Below are positions 11,405 to 24,316 of a DNA stretch of 64,000 nucleotides, in pieces. A program made the position numbers and the translations under genes. Source of the stretch: Oasisia sp. SBJ-2009 (lineage: Eukaryota > Annelida > Polychaeta > Sabellida > Siboglinidae). Where the stretch lies: contig OZ024857.1 of the NCBI GenBank assembly GCA_964017155.1, forward strand, positions 2,351,701 through 2,415,700, in the 5' to 3' direction. How positions within the stretch are numbered: the first letter of the stretch is position 1; the number at the start of each line of letters is the position of its first letter. The notes beneath the pieces are model-generated. The model did no database searches. It had not been told where the DNA came from and saw only the letters and a program-made list of their open reading frames with translations.

Positions 11405-12798
11405 CTTGGTCAGTCCAAAGGTCAATAAAGAAATCACTGGATATCATGCTGTCCATGATATACTTAAGCAATTTTCAGTGAATAACTGTAGAATCTACTC
11501 ACTCATCACTCTTCTAGTATACAGCCCCCCTAAATGTTATCGTTATAATTAAATTTGTGCCAAAATTGTATACATTGATGTAATAGTTCCATTCTTTTAC
11601 ATAATCCCAGGCATATTTATGTTATAAAATATTGCATCTTAGTGCACTTCTGGGGTCAAAAGAGAGACCTGACTTGCATCATCCCGCACCGCTGTGGTTT
11701 TATATGTTACTGCAGTGAGTGACAGCAATCTATGTTGGTGCAAAATGGGTTGCTCTTTGAACATCCAAGGTGAGTACACTAAGTTGACGCAACACTTTTG
11801 TGACATATATGCCTGGGATTATGCTGAACGATGGAAGTTGTTTGCACTCATTAATACAATTTTGGCAAACATTTTTTATTTATATTTTAAAACACCATCA
11901 TCCCGTCAAAAATAGCCTACCTCTGCTGTGGAACGATACCTGGAAATGGGGGCTTCTACAATATACAGAAGAAGACGGGGTAACCAAAGGTGGACCTGAA
12001 TTTCTTATTTCTGTATCCCTGTTCTTTCTGAATTGCTAAAACCAACACCTCATAGCTGAGCTGAATGGATATGATTATTATCGGATAGGCGAGCGCAAAT
12101 GGATCATGTTTGTGGAAAACATGATCATAATGGTTCAGTTCCACTGTCAATCTAGTCATCTTTTAAAATATCTGGGGCCAGTTTCATAAAGCCACGTAAC
12201 TTTATGAGCAATTATGCGATGCGGTCTACTGGAGTACTGGTCACAGCTAACAGCGACTATTCAGTGTAGCTTACAGCCAGTTTCATGAGACCAATTTAGC
12301 ATTCGCGTTAACAAATTGATGTAGAATTGACCTAATTAGGTCACAGTGTGGAATCACTGTATGTGTGGTGTCTGTAGACACCCTTTTTCACTTTAGGTCT
12401 TACAGTCTTACAGGTCCTTTTCTGGCTGATTTAGGCATTCCTGCCTGTTGTGCCAGCTCTGTCTTGATCATTGTTATGGGACTGTGCGCATGCGTCTAAA
12501 GGTGACACAGTCCATAATAGAGGTGGTGCAGTAAAATCATTTCACAAGCAGGGGCCGGCTTCTTGCCTCATCTGTCCCGTTAGCTGCTGCCTTTGCCGTT
12601 CGTATAGCAAATGACAAGCTATGATGAATATAAAGGATATCCAGTGTAAATATTAAAAGTCATTTACATTTAGGGGGGCTGTATACTAGAAGAGTGATGA
12701 GTGAGTAGATTCTACAGTTATTCACTGAAAATTACATAAGTATATCATGGACAGCATGATATCCAGTGATTTCTTTATTGACCTTTGGACTGACCAAG
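11405..12798. mobile_element. Foldback DNA element with 133 bp terminal inverted repeats
   Basis: The left arm 11405-11537 (CTTGGTCAGTCCAAAGGTCA.. to ..CCCCCCTAAATGT) is almost exactly the reverse complement of 12666-12798. The central 1.1 kb has no transposase-like frame, so this looks like a non-autonomous MITE or foldback element. The interior includes a CCAGTTTCATAAAGC stretch repeated in similar form near 12272. I could not settle a target-site duplication. Confidence 0.85.
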
Positions 12799-13686
12799 TT
12801 CAGAGTGGGCGTGTCGGGAGCATCAAAGACTTGGGGAGCATCACGTAAATATTTCAACTGGCGTACAGTTACGCTTACTAAATACATGGTGCAGCCTAAG
12901 TGCAACTATGGAGCGGAATCGTGAAACGCAACTAGCGTAACTTTTACGACATTTCAGGCTTTCCACGAGTTATCGCCCCTGCGACATCGTAAGCAGTGTG
13001 TATGAAACCCCGCCTACCGGCTACGCTGCCCGGTGGCAACAACCATTCGAGAACTACCGCAGTCGCACTTTGGTTTCGCCAGTCAAGTAACTCGAACTAC
13101 CCATGCAAGCATGTAAGGGATCTTACTTAGTTCCTTAGACTAAAATATGAATTAACACATACCACCGTCCGATGCACACACCCAGATTCGCTGTCAAAAT
13201 TTTGACGCACGATAAAAAGATAAAAATAAGGCAATATGGCGTCGGTTATAAATAATCGCTTATGTCAACAAAATATTTATTTATTTACAATATTAGCGTT
13301 AATATACATATCATATAATTCAGACTACACTACCCAGATTACAATATTTAGCTGCGTAATGGGTTTGTTCTCTCTGATTACTAGATTTATATCGTAATTG
13401 TTATATCACCTGGCTATCCAACGTCATATGCGGCTCAATATTACATAAGCGCGTAACAAACCGTATGTTTATTTCCATCCTGTTGATCAGCACGGTTTTT
13501 GTAAGTAATAATAGCCAATAATAGCATAATGTATCTATCACATTTTTTCCGTAACAAATAACTTATGCTGAACAACTTTTAACTTGCCCAGGTTTCCCGT
13601 CATTATTCAGATGTACACATACATACATACACATACATAGCATTACATACACACATGCGTTGCAATTAAGGTGAATAAGTAAGTGC
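12799..13686. other. Noncoding; CpG-containing patch
   Basis: 12900-13110 is richer in CpG than its surroundings (for example ..ccccgcctaccggctacgctgcccgg..) and could be the unplaced promoter or first exon of the minus-strand SIKE1-like gene, but there is no direct proof. A CATA/CACA microsatellite lies near 13615-13660. Confidence 0.3.
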
Positions 13687-13700
13687 AGTTATCGTCACGG

Positions 13701-13795
13701 AGAAGTGGAGAAGATGGCCACAAACAGAAAACAGTGGCGTTCCTTAGTCGATGGCCTATGCTCCGAGCGAGCGAAAAGGCATAAGTAAGTAAGTA
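13701..13795 (+). mobile_element. 5'-truncated LINE fragment inserted in the hAT left end
   Basis: The 95-base insert encodes EKMATNRKQWRSLVDGLCSE and ends in a stop codon inside a (TAAG)n tail. N/D-R-x-x-W-R-x-L-V-x-x-L-C is a recurrent C-terminus of LINE ORF2 proteins. It is bracketed by the exact 14-base duplication AGTTATCGTCACGG (13687-13700 and 13796-13809), which contains the first five bases of the hAT element. The LINE therefore landed after the hAT. Confidence 0.8.
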
Positions 13796-15254
13796 AGTTA
13801 TCGTCACGGGCGTCGATCCGTGGGGGACAGGTCCCCCCACTTTTCAGGGTGGGGGGACAGCATAGGAATTGTCCCCCCACTTTTCAGTTCAGCAAAATTG
13901 CGAGGCATATCGCCTGACTGAACACTCCTCTCTCTTAAAAGCCGCTACATAGGGCAAGTTAGGCAATAAACTCGCGATATTAAGTTCAGCAAAGTTATTT
14001 ATCGCAAATTAGCACGAGGCAAACACGTTTTGAGGCATGTTTTGCTGTTAGTGCGCCATAATCCGTGATAGTTATTTAAACAAACGTAATATTTTAATGT
14101 ATTGAGCGAAATTTTAGACAACTCTTCACAGTAGAGTTATCGTACAGCCCGTGGCATTTATACCAAAGATGCTTTGTTATTTCGCTGCACATTGATGATT
14201 TTAAATTTGTCGTGAATACGCAGAAAGGCTAATCGGAAAGTTTATAAAAACCGGAAAAAGTTAAGCCGCTGCCGGGCTCTATCAACCTTGTGTTGAAATT
14301 ATTAATAGGCTCTAGCCACCAAACACATTTTAAATGACGAAATTTGTGTTGCACTTTCGCCCCTCGCCTGCTTGATGCTTATCGCCTACGGTAGAAGCGG
14401 CGGATTCCTGCAGTTTGTGTAACATATTCCCATTTGAGTTATGGAAAATTTCTTTACCAAAATGTTGGATTGGGAAGTTTTACACAGGCACAGCATGGGC
14501 ATCAATCAGTGGGGGACGAGGGGGACGCTGATCACCCCTCATGCCGTGGGGTGGTCAGCATAGGAAATGTCCTTATACTTTTTCAGTTCATAAAACAAAT
14601 TTATAGGCATATATAGCGAGACTGATCACTCCCCTCTTTTAAAAACCCTACATCGGTCTAGTAGTAAAATTAATAATAAGAACTAAACTTCCGACTACCT
14701 AGTGGAAAATCACTAGATAAATTGCTTAGTTGGTCGCAGCCCGCAAGTTGATCTAAGTCCAGTAAATATTCATCATGCCGGGCTCTGTAATTTTGCACCC
14801 TTGTATTGATATATAGCCATCAAGCACATAATAGATTATTATTGTTTGTTTGCCCTGTCACCCCGTGGATTGCAGTCTGGTCGCCCTGATGGATATGTAT
14901 ATCGCCTGCGGCGGAACCAGAGGATTTATGCACTTTGTGTAATTTGATCGCATTTTAGTGAAGACAAATTTCTTTGCCAAAAGGTGGGATTGGGACCCCT
15001 GTAATCTCTACATCTTGTCACTCTATGAATCAGGCAAGCAATATTCGGTCCAAAGTCTACCCCCAAATGTTCAGTGATTGGGGTAGGCCATAGCCCCTCT
15101 TCAAATATATGTTGTCGACATAACAATTATAAATAGCATAACAAAGGTTTTTTTTAGTTTAGAATTAGCACCAGACCAACAATGAATTATGTTTTATATT
15201 TTAAAAAATACTTATGTGTATTTCAGGTCATATACATATACATATATATTATAC

Positions 15255-15260
15255 ATGTCA

Positions 15261-15312
<52 letters not shown>
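15255..15312. repeat. (TA)n microsatellite
   Basis: Near-pure alternating TA run inside the right part of the hAT-like element. Confidence 0.95.
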
Positions 15313-15314
<2 letters not shown>

Positions 15315-15349
15315 GCATACATATATGTGTATATAAATTGGTCCCCCGT

Positions 15350-15372
15350 CCCCCCCCCCCCCCCCCCCCCCC
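15350..15372. repeat. Poly-C run of 23
   Basis: Uninterrupted C run in the right terminal region of the hAT-like element, which corresponds to the ggggg/ccccc tract of the left end (tcccccc at 13830-13840). Confidence 0.95.
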
Positions 15373-16350
15373 ACTTTTAAAACCGGATCGACGCCCCTGG
15401 TTATCGTAATTGTATTTCTTACGTGGCTATGCAGGAATGGAGTTTGATATAGGTCTATTAAAGAGCCAAAACACATAAAAACACCTTTGTGTAAAAACAA
15501 TGTGATCAAGTCGCAGGCAGTGGCGGTAGTTTAGCGCAGTGTGGCTTAGCGCATCCTCGTGCGTCAGGGGACGCTGCTGATGATTACGTCAGTATCTGGC
15601 TGATCCATTTGCAAAACTCTGAATATAAGCTCAGCTAGTGTAGTCGCCGTCAAGGAGTGTGGTTGGCCTCCGGTCATGTGATAATTGTTGGTAATTTAAC
15701 AATTCAGCCATACGCTGCTCGTATTACAAGAAAGAATTATTTGGGATGTAGAAGCAACTATTCGAATATACAAAACCGCTCAGCTGCTCGTGTAATTTGG
15801 CGAACGGGTCATTACACTGGAATTCTCAGACATGCATTATCCGTCTTCAAATGGGAGGTGGGTTTGCGCTGTTCTCACGAATGATTCAGTCGCTACTAGC
15901 GATGTTAATTGCCTGCTCGATTCAGTTAAAGTCCACGCTTTGCATAGGGGATCAGCTATCTAGGGCTAACAGCTCAGGCTTGCGCGGTTGGCATAGCGCA
16001 GTAAAAATCTTCCAGTTGCATTTGTTGAAGCTCGTCGGGTCCGTTATGTTGTACCGCTCCCGACTCGTCGCGCGGTCGGATCGTTATATCGGAAGCCAGG
16101 AGAGGATGTAGATAGTTTTCATAGCCGTCACGCCTAACTTCACATTTCAAATGTTCATTTTTTTCTAGAAGGCGTACTCAACAGGACACATTAAGATGTA
16201 AATGTAAAAGGAAAATGTCAATGATTTATTAGGCATTATGTGCCCCCTAGGCTGGACCCGTGGATAGCTGCGTCTATATTGAAGCTAGCAATGGTCACGT
16301 AGGCCCTAATAACTGTCTAGTTACGTTTAATCAACTGTTCCGTTATTAAA

Positions 16351-16356
16351 TCATAT

Positions 16357-16428
<72 letters not shown>
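16351..16428. repeat. (AT)n microsatellite
   Basis: About 70 bases of pure AT following two atatatcat units. Confidence 0.96.
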
Positions 16429-16431
<3 letters not shown>

Positions 16432-16802
16432 CTTTCTTTTGCATATTGCGCTGGAAATAAATAATATTAAACTGGGTTATTATTATATAATTAGTCATGA
16501 CAATAATAAAATAAAGGCTGAAAGTACTCAAACAATTATATGTAGGGTGAACATGATTTGACAGCACGGTACGGATTAGACCACTAGCTGTCGTTACATT
16601 GAATGTGTCGCACCGCCTAGCCCGGCTTATGACATCAGTACACATGGCGGGGGAGAGAGCGGGAGGAGCCGTTGAAGATTTTTGCCGACGCTCGTATTTT
16701 CAGAGCTGAGCGTACCCATCGTAATCCACCTCCTTCTTTAAAATAGGTACCATTCCTAAAATATTGGGTAGGCTCAGCACATCATATCTGCTCCCGGTTC
16801 TG

Positions 16803-16831
16803 CATGACGCCCATGTTACATGGGCGTCATG
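16803..16831. repeat. Perfect 29 bp palindrome
   Basis: CATGACGCCCATGT and ACATGGGCGTCATG are exact reverse complements separated by a single base. No flanking transposon ends were seen. Confidence 0.9.
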
Positions 16832-18189
16832 TAGATGATTAATTAGTAAATTTACTATAGCGTAGACCGCATTTTTTATTAGTAAATAATTATAACGAAT
16901 GCATGCAGCGGTATATTTAGGATCTGACCAATGTGTGGGCATCCATTCTCTTATGCTCATCTATATAAACGCAACTGCGTCTTCTTCCTAAGGCTTACCT
17001 CCAGCGGTATCGCTCCTTAAAGTTCACTAGAAATGTCCAGCTTCTGCCCTTCAGATAAAAACTCATAATACATCGCCCCTTATGCTTATATATTGCACAA
17101 ATGTCAATGTTCACTATTCACTATTGTCGAAACATAGTGAATATTGGGGGGTCTCAAGTTATCAGGATTTGTGCCCTGTGAGACTGGCGAAAACACATCG
17201 TGAGGCTCTCCAAAACATACGTTAATGAACCCCGTTTATATTTGTGCAAAAACCCACCCTGGCGCCCTCTTGAAACCCCCAATTGTCCTCCCTCGTGTTC
17301 GGATCCAGTGGCGGGAGATACGGTGACTGGGGGCACTGAACTTGGCCTTCAGTTCAACCGTATTTGATTGAGGGTTGGGGCTCTTTGGGAACGTGCATTG
17401 GCGCCGAATAAGACGTTCACCATTCGACTGTTGGCCGCCCAGCTCAGATGACACGGACGCTGTTGAAGTATTGTTCATCGCCGCTGATCGCATCGGCTCG
17501 TGACATTGGGATATTGGGGTGGGGGTTGTCTTGAAAATATTTCTCGACAACGTTCACGTCCATATTTAGCAGCTACAGTTGCACTCGCCCCCCAGCCCAG
17601 GCAAATTCAAGTGGTCCATTTGCATTGCATGAATAGCTCAAAACCATGAATCTCGCAAACATCTTCTTAAAGCTCTCCAAAACCTCTATTTGCACCCTCT
17701 ATCTGCATGCTTTTGAGGCTAATCATATCCACCGGGAGCATGCGTCAGTGATAGTTATAAGACAACGAAAGAAACTTATAATATACACCGATTTGACGAA
17801 TAATCTATGTTTGTGGAATTCCGAGCGCCGAGTGTTGGACGGCGGCCAGAAAGTATGCACGGTTGCGCCATTGGCTATATCAAATAAGCAGTTTATAAGC
17901 GGCGTATCGTCGTAAAACAAACCCCGACTGTCAATCATTCTTCTGGGTCGCGGAGCGTTTCAGTCATGGCCTAATCATCTAAGTTATGCGGGAAAAGCGA
18001 CGCATTAAAATCCAACGTTAACGCTCAGCAGTTGTCACGACGGCTCGGTAATTGCACTTCTGTCATTTTGTTGCAAACAACAGACCGACCCAGGGTTCTC
18101 GGCTTACCTGACGTGCCGTGCCTGACTTTCGGCGACAGATTTGCTAAAAAGTAAACAAAAACGGGAAATGAATCATCGGAGTTAAAGGT

Positions 18190-18303
18190 TCCGCTTGAAT
18201 GATAATTGGAGTTCGCGCTACCATATATGGACGGTATCCGTACACCTTTTGGCGAATGCTTCTTCAAGAACTTCGCCGGCGTAATGACAGAGATTTCCGC
18301 AAA
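18190..18303 (+). promoter_or_regulatory. Candidate promoter / 5' UTR exon of the BTB-zinc finger gene
   Basis: CpG-containing sequence that ends at a strong donor AAA|GTAAGTATG (gt at 18304). The matching acceptor would be cgtttcag at 19381-19388, after which 87 bases of 5' UTR lead to the ATG at 19476. No TATA box was seen. Inferred from splice signals only. Confidence 0.35.
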
Positions 18304-19475
18304 GTAAGTATGACAGGCACAATATGCAAGACTTCAACTAGACGTCAAATCGACCGTGGTGCAGCTAGCGTGCAGTCGTTCATTTATTATTTAGGCTGTG
18401 TACTTGACATGTCGTTTTTGCATTTCTTACTGTTTGATAATCACAGCATAGTGTACACAAGAGAGGCAGTGCCTCATATATCTTTTTGCAAATCTTTACG
18501 CCTGAACAGGAGTGTTTCCTTATGTTATGAATGTCTTCTCACTGTCTGACTTCCAAACAGTACAAGTTTATTTTGTCAGTAGTACTATATCTTTATACAA
18601 ACTTAGAAGATAGTCTTTGCAATAGGTAAACTAAGGATAATGCATACTGATACAGTGTGATGTTCCTCCGTCAGTGGCTATTTTTATCACTTGAGCACAA
18701 CCAAGATCTGATGATTAGGGCCTATCAGTTTCCTTGATTTATTTACAAGTGAGTCAACACTAGCATATTTACACATCTATATAGCTGCCTTGTATACAAT
18801 GCAAGCGTATTTGTAGTTTACTTAGCATGGATCCTATAAAATGCAAAATAAAATGACCTCATTTCATTTTAACGACAGACAAAGATGCAATTAACTTTGC
18901 AAAGTATTTAACTCTAGCTTCCATAATTGTAGGGTGAGCACCCCTTTGAATGCAGTCCGCCCTCTTCACCATTTCTCAAAATCTTTCTTGGCCTTTTGCA
19001 ATAGTCTTTCACATTTTGCATTCATGTCTGCCTTTTTAATGCTTTACACTGTGTTTCCATCTATATTTTGGTCTTCCATCTTAAATACATTGGACAATTT
19101 ATTTATAAATTGGCCCTATTATTATTACAGTCTAATTAAATGTACACAAACATTTTATGTTTATTGCATAGAGCTACCGGTATATTGACAATTATAGTTT
19201 TATAATAATTTACACTTCATACTCTTCAAAGTGCTGCTACAGTTCCACATCAAATGTGTAGGTTCGTTGAATAACAAATTATAACGTTGATTGTGTCAGT
19301 TGATAGACAGGTACTCAGCATCATATATTATATCATGTGTCGATTATTTCTATGACATGTTTACAGTATTCAATCATTTTCGTTTCAGTGCTGAGGAAGA
19401 AATGCAGACATCAATGATCTGACCTCACGAGTCCTTATCATAAATAGCTACACCCATCTCCTCCGTCCATCGGAA

Positions 19476-21286
19476 ATGGCAATGGCGACAGACACGCAGT
19501 GCCTTGCACTGCCTCGTGGCGCCACGTGTTACTGGAAGGAGATGTGGGAGAAGCTGAATGCGATGCGACAAATGTGGCAGCTGTGTGACGTCACGCTCTT
19601 CTCGGAGGACAACATAATGTACATGGCCCACTCCCCGGTGCTGGCGGCCAGCAGCGAGGTCTTCCACAACTATTTTGTGAAGCGCATCCCGACGATCATC
19701 GACGAGCTTGCCGATCGCAAGTTGATGTTGCACGGTGTCCGTGGCGACGTCCTCCAGGTGGTGCTGGATTTCATCTACGGCGTGACACCGCCGACGATCG
19801 AGGAATTTGAGAAACTGAAAATCGGCGCGGATGCGCTGGCGATTCACGGAGCCTACACGTATTGTGGGGAGAAGTTTTATAAAAACGGAGTGGTTCCGAG
19901 GCAAAGTGACGATGCAACTGGACGTGGGCAGTCTGTGATTGTGTATTCGAAGCCCCAGAGCCCTGGCAGTGGGCCGATGTCTACGCCAAAGCCCAGTGTG
20001 TGTCCCGTGACTAATATGCAAGGAGGAGGAACAAATGTCTGCCCAGTGAGTAACATTCTAGAGCCGATATCTATCGATAATGGTGGGAACGGTTTGGAGC
20101 AGGCGCAGAGCTCGAGTTTTCCCGTTAGCAGTGCACTGATGCCGCCGTCTGGTGGCGACAACAAGAACATGTTGTCAGTCGACGTTGAAATGCGTCCGGT
20201 GAATGCTGATGGTGCTACAAATGTGCTGAATGAAGTCGGTAATGTGATGTCGAACAAACAGCTGCTGGACGGTGGACGACTGACATCACCGACTGGCATG
20301 AACATGTGCGGTGTCAACGTCGGTGACGTCACCAACAGAAGCCTTACACCTAGGGACATGTCGTTGGGACAGCCGCCGGCCACGTGTCCTTTCAACGGGA
20401 AGCCCAGCTCTCCCGGTGGAAAAATTATGCCTTTAGTGGCCGACATCGGAAGCAGGAAGAGATTGCGGGAAGACACAATGCCTAATACACTCCCCGTGTT
20501 CATTCCGGATCTAAAACCTGTGCGACTGATGAAACCGAATCACGGTCAGAATTGTTGTGGTAATGACAACATCGGCAAGTGTGTACCTGACGACACTGGT
20601 GGACTCTGCTCTTTGCCGGGGAAGCCAGTTGGAGAACAGCGACCTCCGAGTCACCACGACTTGATTCCGGAGATGACCCTAGCTGACCTGACGGTGCAGA
20701 TAGAGTGTCCGCACCTGAAACGGCTGGCCAATGGCGAAGATGTGGAAAACACAAACGCAATGAAAACGGAAGATGGCGCCGGTAGTCCTGCATCGCCGGC
20801 GTCAATGGATAACGATAACAGTGACTGTGCTTCGGAAGGCAGCAACCTTGAGTCGTGCTCGGCGGACCGACACACGAAATTCAGCAGCAACTACCTTGTG
20901 TGCAACATCATCAATACACCACGAGACGCCCCAATGAGCAGCGACGCTGCGAACTGCAAGGTGGAGCCACCGACAGATGGCGCCGGTGGGCCGTGTCCTG
21001 AAGCGTGCTCGTCGGAGAACTCGAATAATTCGTTCAGCGATACAAGCAGTGAGGTGTGGGCACTGCGACCTGGGAGGCCACCAACTGCGGAGGAGGAGGC
21101 GGAAAACACGAGGCTCCTCTCGCGACTCAAGCTCAACAGCAAGAAGTCGTACACGTGCCTGGTGGATGGATGCGGCTACACCAACAAACACGTCGACTAC
21201 ATGTGCTCTCACATGTACCACCGGCACAGCATGGGCATGCCGACGAAACACTGTGGCCACTGCACCAAGGCCTACTTCTCTCTCGG
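19476..21286 (+). CDS. BTB/POZ-C2H2 zinc finger transcription factor, exon with BTB domain
   Basis: First coding exon, 603 codons plus two bases of a split Gly codon. A BTB/POZ domain covers about residues 36-130 (CDVTLFSEDN, MAHSPVLAASSEVFHNYF, LQVVLDFIYG), which mediates dimerisation and corepressor binding in this class. Residues 135-555 are low-complexity, rich in Pro, Gly, Asn, Ser and acidic residues, and probably disordered. The exon ends inside the zinc fingers: finger 1 is a CxxxxC type (CLVDGC..H..YHRH), and finger 2 begins HCGHCTKAYFSLG at the donor GG|gtaagt. The ATG was chosen because it is the first in frame after the acceptor at 19388 and lies ahead of the BTB fold. The full protein is 898 residues with eight fingers. 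I recognise no vertebrate orthologue; BTB-ZF genes diversify by lineage. Confidence 0.93.
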
Positions 21287-23483
21287 GTAAGTTCACCTTG
21301 TCTTTCTGTTAAACAATGTTGCCCTCAAAGTAAGCGCCAGTGACGTAGGTCCATATTCAGCTGGGGGGTCTGGGCCCAGATTCGGTAAAAGGCATATATT
21401 GCATGCATGTGCAACTGCAGTTTTCGTTTTATCTGCTTTGACATTACAGTGACATAGTATTGGTGATATACGTCAGAACTGGGTTGAGTTTCCTCAAAAC
21501 GCATCTATATAGGTATAGTGCATACATTTGTATTAACAATTTGTGTAATGACAATCATAAATTGGAATACGTGAAGTATTGCTAATGGAAGCTATGTTAG
21601 TAACAATGGAGAATCCTGGCCCACTGCTGTCACAGTCCCAGATTCGGCAGATTCATGCCAAATCTGGGCCCGGTTGAATCTGGCAGTAACATCACAGCTT
21701 TAGTCACACCTTTATGTAGAGATCCAGCCAGCTATCAATGTAGAATGAAAAGGTATGGACAGGTAGAAACTAGAAATATGACTGGCTGAGTAAAAAAAGG
21801 TTTTCAAAAGTCAAATATTCTTTTAAAATGTGTCTACGACAATATTTTGGGCTGACAAATTTTTTATCTTGCATATAGGGTTATCCAAGGAAAATAAAAT
21901 GTAGTTTAACATACTAAATAGTTTTAAATAATACATTTATACTAGATAGAACACAACAGACAGTGTTTTATAATAATTCCTATTTCACTCCTAGGGTGCT
22001 GAGTAGCACCGTATAGAAACATGGAAGTCTGGTTGAATCTGAATCCAACCATTAACTTTTTTGTTGTCTTTCACATGAGACTGATTTAAGGGTTGGGTGG
22101 GGACTTGGGCCAGTTGTGGCTCATGTAAGTCATGTTGCATGACGTAGTCCTGGATTTTATCTTTGAATTGGTGCAAAAGCATTTGCATGGTTCCTGTGGT
22201 AAGACTGGTAACATTTATGAAGTCAGCCATGAAAGCAAGCCAATACTAATTTAATTCAGCAAAGTTCCACTACATCTAGGAGCTATCTACGAGGGTTAGT
22301 ATAGTCAACTAGTCAAGCACAACCCTGTAACTGATGGGGGTGGCTAAAGCCACTCAACTATTGTCAAGGATAGAGTGATGTCTATGACCCTGTGTGGGTG
22401 TGGACTGTGGGTGTGGACTGTGGGTGGTTTGTTGGTGTAGACAGTAGACAGACACCACAGGTGAAGGCAAGAATAGGGTGGGGGCGAAAACTGAGATGAC
22501 ACAAATTCAAAATATACTGAGCTATGAATGTGGTAGTCTCTACTCTGTAGACACAAAGTGGTGATTCATTGTCAAGTGGTGGCTAGGTCCAACCAGTCTG
22601 GATGAGCTGAATGGCTCTTCCAAGTTCTAAAATGTTATTCTAGACACGTAAAACCTGGCGTAAAAACATTACCGGGTACAAAGTTACACCTTCTTCATGA
22701 TGGATGTATACGTTAACACATATTGTGTAATTCATATAAACTGTAATACTTTTATCTCAGTGTGGCATAATTTCAGTGTTACTAACTTAGTAATAAATAA
22801 ACTGAAATGAACTGAGGTAATTTATTGCATCAGATGTTCTGTCTGTCCCTGATACCTGCCCAGGCCGATGACAGACCCTGGCAGCTGCACTGTAATTAAT
22901 GGCACTGTCAGCCTGTTTGGTGCAGTGCACTGCTGCTTTAATGAGAAACCCAGTCGTCCATTCAACTGAAGAGACTCCAGTTGCTCAGTCAAACGTCTGC
23001 ACTGGCTGACAGATAGCTGGCAGCTTCTTTAGCACCAAAATTGTCCAGTGGTTGCTTGGATTTCTGGATTTGTTTTGATCGGTTGGCAACACATAATTAG
23101 CTAGCTGTAATGGCGGTATGATTAAATGATATGAGTTCACTATAAACTTGTAAATATAATGATAATTCAAAATCTGTCAAAAACAATTATATATATAAAA
23201 GTTATCACTGTAAGATGATTAAAGCGACTATGTTTCGTGTTAATTGTATACAAATCCTTAAATTGTTCAGTGCGTGTGATTCCAGCCAGTGTTGAATTGT
23301 TAATTTTAAACAATAAACTGCTCTTCACAATGAGTATAGTAATAATATTGTATTATGACATTGGTATTGTACAGTGCCGCTGAATGGGTTCTGTCTAGAT
23401 ATATGGTGCCATATAAGTGTTATTATAATTATTATTATTGTATGGCATAATGACTAATGTGTTACTTTAGAGTTCCACACACG

Positions 23484-24316
23484 CACTCTCTCTCGATATC
23501 TCCCTCTCTCCCTCTCTCCCTCTCTCCCTCTCTCCCTCTCTCCCTCTCTCCCTCTCTCCCTCTCCCTCTCCCCCTCTCCCCCTCTCTCCCTCTCTCCCTC
23601 TCTCCCTCTCCCTCTCCCCTCTCCCTCTCCCCCCTATCCCACTCTCCCCCTCCTTCTCTCTCTCCCTCTCTCCCTCTCTCCCTCTCTCCCCCTCTCCCCC
23701 TCCGTCTCTCTCTCCCTCTCACCCTCTCTCCCTCTCTCCCCCTCTCCCCCTCCGTCTCTCTCTCCCTCTCACCCTCTCTCCCCCTCTCCCCCTCTCCCCC
23801 TCCGTCTCTCTCTCCCTCTCACCCTCTCTCCCTCTCTCCCCCTCTCCCCCTCCTTCTCTCTCTCCCTCTCTCCCTCTCTCCCTCTCTCCCCCTCTCCCCC
23901 TCCGTCTCTCTCTCCCTCTCACCCTCTCTCCCTGTCTTCTTCTCTCCCTCTCTCCCTCTCTCCCCCTCTCCCCCTCCGTCTCTCTCTCCCTCTCTCCCTC
24001 TCTCCCTCCCTCCCTCCCCCTCTCCCCCTCTCCCCCTCACCCTCTCTCCGTCTCTCCCCTCTCTCCCTCTCTCTCTCCCTCTGTCTCTGCCTTTCTCTCC
24101 CTCTTCCCTCTCTCCCTCTCTCCATCACTCCCCCTCTCTCTCTCCCCCTCTCTCTCCCTCTCCCACCGTCTCTCTCCCTCCCTCCTTCTCTCCCCCTCTC
24201 TCCCTCTCTCTCCCCCCTCTCTCCCTCTCTCCCTCTCTCTCTATCTTTCTCTATCTCTCTCTATCTGTATCTCTCGCTCTCCCTCTCCCCCCCCCCCTCT
24301 CTCTCTCTTTCTCTCT
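23484..24316 (+). repeat. Giant CT-rich satellite (CTCTCC units, ~100 bp higher-order period)
   Basis: More than 800 bases of almost pure pyrimidine on the plus strand. Inside it, a longer block recurs roughly every 100 bases with markers such as ccctccgtctctctctccctctcaccctctctcc (shown here as its recurring cues ccgtctctc and caccctctc). It lies in intron 1 of the BTB-zinc finger gene and stops about 50 bases before the exon at 24366. Open frames of Ser/Pro/Leu or Arg/Glu/Gly through it are artefacts. Confidence 0.98.

Larger units (their letters stand above)
13696..15399. mobile_element. hAT-like non-autonomous DNA transposon (8 bp TSD)
   Basis: The ends read CACGGGCGTCGATCCG (left, from 13805, with its first bases duplicated at 13696-13700) and the reverse complement CAGGGGCGTCGATCCG (right, ending 15399). 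They are flanked by an identical 8-base duplication GTTATCGT (13688-13695 and 15400-15407). An 8 bp target duplication with CAGGGG-type termini points to the hAT superfamily; P-like elements also make 8 bp duplications. There is no transposase frame. The inside holds two diverged tandem copies: 13825-14480 and 14505-14998 share cagcatagga..gtcc near the start and a ..aaatttctttRccaaaa..ggattggga end. Confidence 0.8.
15408..18189. other. Intergenic, nothing coding recognised
   Basis: Composition here has more CpG than neighbouring DNA. Frames at 15657-15884, 15797-16111, 17236-17550 (-) and 17646-17915 were read for domains and gave none. Confidence 0.45.

Noticed and set aside
15657..16111. 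Two overlapping plus frames of 75 and 104 codons
   Set aside because: No domains, and codon content is like the surrounding noncoding DNA.
19425..21343. Several 80-200 codon frames on both strands over the BTB exon
   Set aside because: Shadows of the GC-richer coding exon. Only the + frame at 19476 has domains.
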